NCBI RefSeq assembly: GCF_013362995.1
Contig: NZ_JABWDV010000462.1
Coordinates: forward strand, 1-35,725
Source: Streptomyces sp. TRM64462
GTDB taxonomy: Bacteria > Actinomycetota > Actinomycetes > Streptomycetales > Streptomycetaceae
Length of the DNA: 35,725 nucleotides
Direction: 5' to 3'
Part shown: in pieces, positions 31,701-35,725 of the stretch
How positions within the stretch are numbered: the stretch's first letter is position 1
Layout: every line of letters starts with the position of its first letter
Notes under the pieces: generated by a model
What the model saw: the letters and a program-made list of their open reading frames with translations, nothing else
Database searches by the model: none
Told to the model about the DNA's origin: nothing
Translations under genes and position numbers: made by a program

Positions 31701-32618
31701 TCAGCGCACCGGCGCCCCCGGCTGCTGCGGGGAGATCCCCAGCAGCGCCATGTACTGCGACAGCACCAGCTTGCCGACCGCCGGGTACGCGCCCAGGGGC
31801 TCGGCCACCGGGCAGTCCGCCACCTTCGCCGCGTCGTCGAGCAGCCCCGGGGCCACCTCCGGGCCCACCACGTACGGGGCGAGCGCCAGCTGGGCCGAGC
31901 CCGCGCCGCGCAGCTGCTCCGCGACCGCCGCGACCGCGCCCTCCTGGTCGAGCGCGGCGGCGATCACCGGCACCGCGAGCCGGGCCGCGAGCAGCATGCC
32001 CGTGATCCCGGCCGCCTGCACGGCCTCGTCGCCGCCGACCGTGGCCAGCACGATGCCGTCCGCCGCCGTCGCCACGGTGAACAGCCGCGCCCGGTCGGCA
32101 CGGGCCAGGCCCGCCTCGGACAGCCGGACGTGCAGCGCCTCGGCGAGCAGCGGGTGCGGGCCGAGCACATCGGTCAGCTCGGCAGGCGCGCCGCTGTCCG
32201 CGACGGCCTGCCGTATGCGGTCCATCAGGGCAGCGTCCGGGCCGACCAGCAGCGGCACCACCACGGCGGCCGGGCCCTCGGGCTCGGCGACCTCGCGGCC
32301 CGCGGCCACGGCAAGCTCGTACCGCTCCACGCGCAGTGCCGCGGCCTCCTTGAGGACCCGCGCCAGCGAGGCGTACTCGGCGTCGTCCCCGTCCAGGAAA
32401 CCGATCGCGGCCTCCAGGCCCGGCAGCTCGGAGCGCGCGATGCTCACGAGCTCTTCCGCCAGGCTGCGCACAGCGGCGGAAGGCTCGCCGGGGACGGCGA
32501 GGACGAGTGCGGGCGCGCCTTCGGGCGCCGCCAGGGGTTCGGGGCGACGGTGCCGCCCGGACTGGCGGGGTCGCGGCATTCGTACAGGCAGGCCAGCGGG
32601 CCCAGTGGGGGAGCTCAT
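31701..32618 (-). CDS. CbiX/sirohydrochlorin-chelatase-like protein lacking the usual HGS motif
   Basis: 305 residues. Two chelatase-like halves are visible: ALVLAVPGEPSAAVRSLAEEL, AAVVVPLLVGPDAALMDRI and LGPHPLLAEALHVRL in the first, and LAPYVVGPEVAPGLLDDA with VAEPLGAYPAVGKLVLSQY in the second. In true CbiX/SirB enzymes the first strand is followed by an HGS-type motif whose histidine binds the metal; here VPGEPS occupies this place and the histidine is missing. So chelatase activity is doubtful. Start ATG 32618 lacks a clear ribosome site; ATG 32651 is an alternative. The proline- and arginine-rich N-terminus (about 1-35) is probably disordered. Divergence into a regulatory or binding role is possible. 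Confidence 0.78.
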   Translation of the reverse strand: MSSPTGPAGLPVRMPRPRQSGRHRRPEPLAAPEGAPALVLAVPGEPSAAVRSLAEELVSIARSELPGLEAAIGFLDGDDAEYASLARVLKEAAALRVERYELAVAAGREVAEPEGPAAVVVPLLVGPDAALMDRIRQAVADSGAPAELTDVLGPHPLLAEALHVRLSEAGLARADRARLFTVATAADGIVLATVGGDEAVQAAGITGMLLAARLAVPVIAAALDQEGAVAAVAEQLRGAGSAQLALAPYVVGPEVAPGLLDDAAKVADCPVAEPLGAYPAVGKLVLSQYMALLGISPQQPGAPVR

Positions 32619-32706
32619 GGCGCCGCATGCTACTGGTTTTGCCCGCCCCACTGTTCGGGGAGGGTGCGTTCACGCGTCCTATACCCGGGTTTGTCCGAAG
32701 ATCCTT

Positions 32707-33822
32707 TCAGTCACCGCAAGTGTCCAGCAGCCCGGGGGCACGCGGCAGCCGCAGCGTGCCCCCGGCCAGCGCCGCAGCGACCGTCAGCGCACCGGACAGG
32801 GGATCCCCGCCCGCCGGCACCGCCCGCACCCCCGGCAGCAGCTCCGCCAACGCGGCACGCAGCGGTACGAGAAGGGGCTCACCGATCCGGAACAGACCAC
32901 CCGTCAGAGCGATGACGCCGCCCTCGTCACCCTCCGGGTGCACGGCGGCCGCGGCCTCCGCGACGTGCCGCGCGGCCCCCGCGACGACACCGGCCGCCAC
33001 CGCGTCGCCGTCCGCCGCGCACCGGGCCACCTCCGGCGCGAACGACGCGAGCACCGCGGCCCGGTCGGGGCGCGGGTACAGCAGTCCCGGCAGGCCGTCC
33101 AGCGGCCCGAACACGGCCTCGGCGCGCTCCCGCAGGCCCGCCGAGCCGCCGCGCCTCCCGTCGTGCGCCCGCAGCGCGGCCTCCAGGCCGGCCCGTCCGA
33201 TCCAGGCGCCGCCACCGCAGTCGCCCAGCAGATGGCCCCAGCCGTCGGCCCGCCGCCAGCGGCGCAGATCCGTGCCCACGGCCACCAGGCCCGTCCCGGC
33301 GGCGACCACCGTCCCCGCCCGCTGCCCCAGGGCGCCCGCGTACGCGGTGACGGCGTCGGACGCCAGCGCGACGCGCCGCACCCCGAGCCCGTCCCGCAAC
33401 GCTCCCGGCAGCACGGCCCGCAGCCCTTCACCGAGCGCCACCATCCCGGCGGCCCCGACGGCGACGGCCGCCGGACCACCGCCCGGACCACCGCCCGGAC
33501 CACCGCCCGGACCGCCTCCCGCACGCGCCGCGTCGGCGCCGGGCCCGCCGGGCCTGCCGGGTGCGCCGGACTCCTCGGCCAGGAGGGCGTCGGCGGCCGT
33601 CACCACGCGTTTCAGCAGCAGGCCCGCGTCGATGCCCGACGGGCCGGTCGGGACCGGCTCGTCGAACGTGCGGACCCCCACGGTCTCCACGGCGACACCG
33701 GTGCCGGCCTCCGCGCCGTCCGCCGCGCAGCGCCCCAGGGCGACGCGCAGGCCCGACCCGCCCGAGTCCACGCCGAGCACCAGCAGGTGCCGCTGCGCGT
33801 CCGCCGGGCGGGCCCCGGTCAC
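32707..33822 (-). CDS. BadF/BadG/BcrA/BcrD-type ATPase, N-acetylglucosamine kinase-like
   Basis: 371 residues, actin-like sugar-kinase fold. The phosphate-1 loop is [15 protein letters not shown] (16-30), followed by [12 protein letters not shown] and the motif [30 protein letters not shown] typical of GlcNAc kinases, then [10 protein letters not shown] (adenosine binding). It would phosphorylate N-acetylglucosamine or a related sugar with ATP in the cytosol. A Gly/Pro insert of four GGGP units (102-117) lies between strands. ATG 33822 overlaps the ung stop (ATGA). The neighbouring DasR-like site at 30331 and this kinase both point to GlcNAc metabolism, although no such site was seen directly upstream. 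Confidence 0.85.
   Translation of the reverse strand: MTGARPADAQRHLLVLGVDSGGSGLRVALGRCAADGAEAGTGVAVETVGVRTFDEPVPTGPSGIDAGLLLKRVVTAADALLAEESGAPGRPGGPGADAARAGGGPGGGPGGGPGGGPAAVAVGAAGMVALGEGLRAVLPGALRDGLGVRRVALASDAVTAYAGALGQRAGTVVAAGTGLVAVGTDLRRWRRADGWGHLLGDCGGGAWIGRAGLEAALRAHDGRRGGSAGLRERAEAVFGPLDGLPGLLYPRPDRAAVLASFAPEVARCAADGDAVAAGVVAGAARHVAEAAAAVHPEGDEGGVIALTGGLFRIGEPLLVPLRAALAELLPGVRAVPAGGDPLSGALTVAAALAGGTLRLPRAPGLLDTCGD
33472..33519 (-). repeat. four 12-bp repeats encoding GGGP units
   Basis: Four consecutive 12-bp units encode [16 protein letters not shown] inside the kinase gene. The units are nearly identical, so copy number is probably unstable. The insert is most likely a surface loop. 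Confidence 0.9.
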
Positions 33823-34505
33823 GGCAGGCGCCAGTCCACCGGCTGCGCACCCTGACGCAGCAACAGGTCGTTCGCGCGGCTGAACGGCCGCGACCCGAAG
33901 AAGCCGCGGTCCGCCGACATGGGCGACGGGTGCGCCGACTCGATGGCCGGCAGGTCACCCAGCAGCGGGCGCAGATTGCGGGCGTCCCGGCCCCACAGGA
34001 TCGACACCAGCGGCTTGCCGCGCGCCGCGAGCGCCCGGATGGCCTGTTCGGTCACTTCCTCCCAGCCCTTGCCGCGGTGCGCCCCCGGCTTGCGGGGCGC
34101 CGTGGTCAGCGCCCTGTTGAGCAGCAGGACCCCCTGCCGCGTCCACGGCGTCAGGTCGCCGTTCGACGGCCGGGGCAGGCCCAGGTCGGTGTGCAGTTCG
34201 CGGAAGATGTTCTCCAGGCTTCCCGGCAGCGGCCGCACATCGGGCGCGACCGAGAAGCTCAGTCCCACCGCGTGCCCCGGTGTCGGATACGGGTCCTGGC
34301 CGACGATCAGGACTTTCACCTCGTCGAACGGCTGCTGGAACGCCCGTAGGACGTTCGGCCCCGCCGGCAGGTAGGTCCGGCCCGCGGCGATCTCGGCGCG
34401 GAGGAAGTCCCCCATCGCCGCGATGCGTTCGGCCACGGGGGCCAGGGCGTCGGCCCAGCCCGGTTCGACGATTTCTCTCAACGGTCGTGCTGCCACGGCC
34501 GTCAC
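33819..34505 (-). CDS. ung: uracil-DNA glycosylase
   Basis: 228 residues from GTG 34505. The water-activating motif is [18 protein letters not shown], the DNA-binding motif LLLNRALTT follows, and [18 protein letters not shown] is the leucine/minor-groove loop; all catalytic residues (the Asp of GQDPYP and the His of HPSP) are present. It removes uracil from DNA in base-excision repair. Start choice is uncertain: GTG 34544 gives 241 residues, and GTG 34496 would be leaderless, because TAGAGT (34509-34504, minus strand) resembles a -10 box. Family members are about 225 residues, which favours the later starts. The stop overlaps the kinase start by four bases. Confidence 0.94.
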   Translation of the reverse strand: MTAVAARPLREIVEPGWADALAPVAERIAAMGDFLRAEIAAGRTYLPAGPNVLRAFQQPFDEVKVLIVGQDPYPTPGHAVGLSFSVAPDVRPLPGSLENIFRELHTDLGLPRPSNGDLTPWTRQGVLLLNRALTTAPRKPGAHRGKGWEEVTEQAIRALAARGKPLVSILWGRDARNLRPLLGDLPAIESAHPSPMSADRGFFGSRPFSRANDLLLRQGAQPVDWRLP

Positions 34506-34547
34506 TCTACTGGCGCAACCGATCACCTTTCCCCGGTCCTTCACCGG

Positions 34548-35636
34548 TCATCCGACGACCGCGGCCCGCACGCACAGCACGTCCGGCAGGTGCGAGGCGA
34601 GGAGCTGCCACGTCTCGCCGTCGTCGGCGCTCGCGTACAGCTCGCCGTTGCGGTTGCCGAAGTACACACCGGCCGGGTTGGCGCCGTCCGTGCACATCGC
34701 GTCGCGCAGCACCGTGCCGTAGTGGTCGCCCTCGGGCAGCCCCGCCGACAGCGCCTGCCAGCTGCCGCCCGCGTCACTCGTACGGTAGACACGGCACCGC
34801 CGCTCCGCGGGCACACGGTCCGAGTCGGCGTGGATCGGGAACACATAGGCCGTATCGGCGTGGTGGGGGTGTGCCACGGCCGCGAAACCGAAGTCGGACG
34901 GCAGGCCCGCCCCGATGTCCGTCCAGGTCACGCCGTGGTCGTCGCTGCGGTACACGCCCCAGTGGTTCTGCAGGTAGAGCCGGTCCGGATCGCCGGCGTC
35001 CTGCGCGATCTTGTGCACGCACTGCCCGAACTTCGGGTGCGGGTCGGGCATGAACACCGCCGAGACCCCCTCGTTCGACGGCTGCCACGTGCCGCCCCCG
35101 TCCGTCGTGCGGAACACGCCGGCCGCCGACACCGCCACCGTCACGACGTCCGGGTCACGCGGGTCCGTGATCACCGTGTGCAGCGCCTCGCCGCCTCCGC
35201 CCGGCTGCCACTGCCCGCGCGTCGGGTGCTCCCACAGCGGCCGTACGAGCTCGAACGTCTCGCCCTCGTCCGCCGACCGGAACAGCGCCGCGGGCTCCGT
35301 CCCCGCGTACACCACGCCGGGAGCGGCCGGGCCGGCCGGGTGCAGCTGCCAGACCCGCTCCAGCGACGCGCCCGTGTCCTGCGGGAACCGCACGGCGGGC
35401 CTGGCCGGTTCGGTCCAGGTGGCGCCCAGGTCGTCGGAGTGGAACACCGACGGGCCCCAGTGCGCGCTGTCCCCGCCGACCAGCAGCCGCGGAGTGCTCC
35501 TCCGCAGGTCGATCCCGACCGAGTACACGGCCTGCGCGTTGAAGCGCGGGCCGTCGAACTGCCAGGTGCCCCCGCGTCTGCGCCCGATGAAGAGGCCCTT
35601 GCGGGTGCCTGCGGTCAGCAGTACGTCGTCGGTCAT
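34548..35636 (-). CDS. Asp-box (BNR/sialidase-like) beta-propeller protein
   Basis: 362 residues. At least six Asp-box motifs of the SxDxGxTW type are visible: HSDDLGATW, RSADEGETF, RTTDGGGTW, RSDDHGVTW, RTSDAGGSW and ASADDGETW. They mark the turns of a propeller. MTDDVLLTAGTRKGLFIG is the typical opening of a cytosolic group often labelled exo-alpha-sialidase-like, for which no sialidase activity is implied; catalytic arginines are not obvious. ATG 35636 is preceded by GGAGG seven bases ahead; the longer open frame is leader. It ends just before ung. Function unknown. Confidence 0.88.
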   Translation of the reverse strand: MTDDVLLTAGTRKGLFIGRRRGGTWQFDGPRFNAQAVYSVGIDLRRSTPRLLVGGDSAHWGPSVFHSDDLGATWTEPARPAVRFPQDTGASLERVWQLHPAGPAAPGVVYAGTEPAALFRSADEGETFELVRPLWEHPTRGQWQPGGGGEALHTVITDPRDPDVVTVAVSAAGVFRTTDGGGTWQPSNEGVSAVFMPDPHPKFGQCVHKIAQDAGDPDRLYLQNHWGVYRSDDHGVTWTDIGAGLPSDFGFAAVAHPHHADTAYVFPIHADSDRVPAERRCRVYRTSDAGGSWQALSAGLPEGDHYGTVLRDAMCTDGANPAGVYFGNRNGELYASADDGETWQLLASHLPDVLCVRAAVVG

Positions 35637-35725
35637 GGCCGTACCTCCAGGACGCCGTTGTCGCGGATACCGGCCAGTCTGCACCCGGCCACCGACAACA
35701 GCCCCCGGAGCCCGCCTCCGCCCAG

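Noticed and set aside
30349..32673. 774-codon minus-strand open frame over the lactonase-like gene and the CbiX-like gene
   Set aside because: It is in a different frame from the CbiX-like gene and antisense to the lactonase-like gene; it shows only Arg/Gly-rich noise.

Overview
The window looks like chromosomal DNA of a streptomycete or close relative. GC content is very high with G/C at most third positions, GTG starts and 4-nt ATGA/GTGA overlaps are common, TTA codons are very rare, and a GlcNAc-type (DasR-like) operator is present. Most genes are ordinary housekeeping or transport functions. The middle (about 5.1-21.8 kb) is accessory in character. No tRNA, rRNA, insertion sequence, phage gene or CRISPR array was seen.

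Layout. (1) 1-2549: the end of a transketolase gene and a transaldolase gene, closed by a strong terminator. (2) 2454-5145: a 780-bp gene-free stretch with a GATGCC microsatellite, a sugar-porter (MFS) gene, then about 490 bp without a convincing gene. (3) 5146-12405, minus strand: a tight seven-gene operon, in transcription order inositol-phosphate-synthase-like, UbiA-like prenyltransferase, TIM-barrel isomerase, EboA-like, TatD-like hydrolase, EboE-like TIM barrel, alkaline-phosphatase-superfamily enzyme. This is an Ebo-type metabolite-traffic operon in which the dehydroquinate-synthase-like EboD appears to be replaced by an inositol-phosphate synthase. A UbiB/ABC1-type kinase gene lies just upstream on the same strand. 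(4) 14182-15378: an isolated gene for an unrecognised protein with an AT-rich promoter.

(5) 15466-21811: an HxlR-type regulator facing a seven-gene plus-strand run (DUF1428-like, MFS exporter with two TTA codons, two SRPBCC proteins, SDR, SAM methyltransferase, secreted ScyD/ScyE-like propeller). It resembles a small biosynthetic or tailoring cluster without a recognisable scaffold-making enzyme. (6) 21872-22588: a DUF899 protein whose gene also has an early TTA codon. (7) 22795-28428: a branched-chain-amino-acid-type ABC transporter (binding protein on plus; livH-livM-livG-livF on minus) led by a Lrp/AsnC regulator. (8) 28803-31617: a FUSC-type exporter and a lactonase-like propeller, with four Lrp-box-like motifs and a DasR-like site in their control regions. 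(9) 31701-35636, minus strand: a CbiX-like protein, an N-acetylglucosamine-kinase-like ATPase, uracil-DNA glycosylase and an Asp-box propeller.

The most interesting part is the Ebo-type operon. A sugar-phosphate cyclase (Ino1-like), a membrane prenyltransferase (UbiA-like), two sugar-isomerase barrels, a TatD hydrolase and a phosphatase, next to a UbiB-type lipid kinase, suggest that a cyclitol-derived prenylated compound is made and moved. This is inference; the individual family calls rest on residues visible in the translations.
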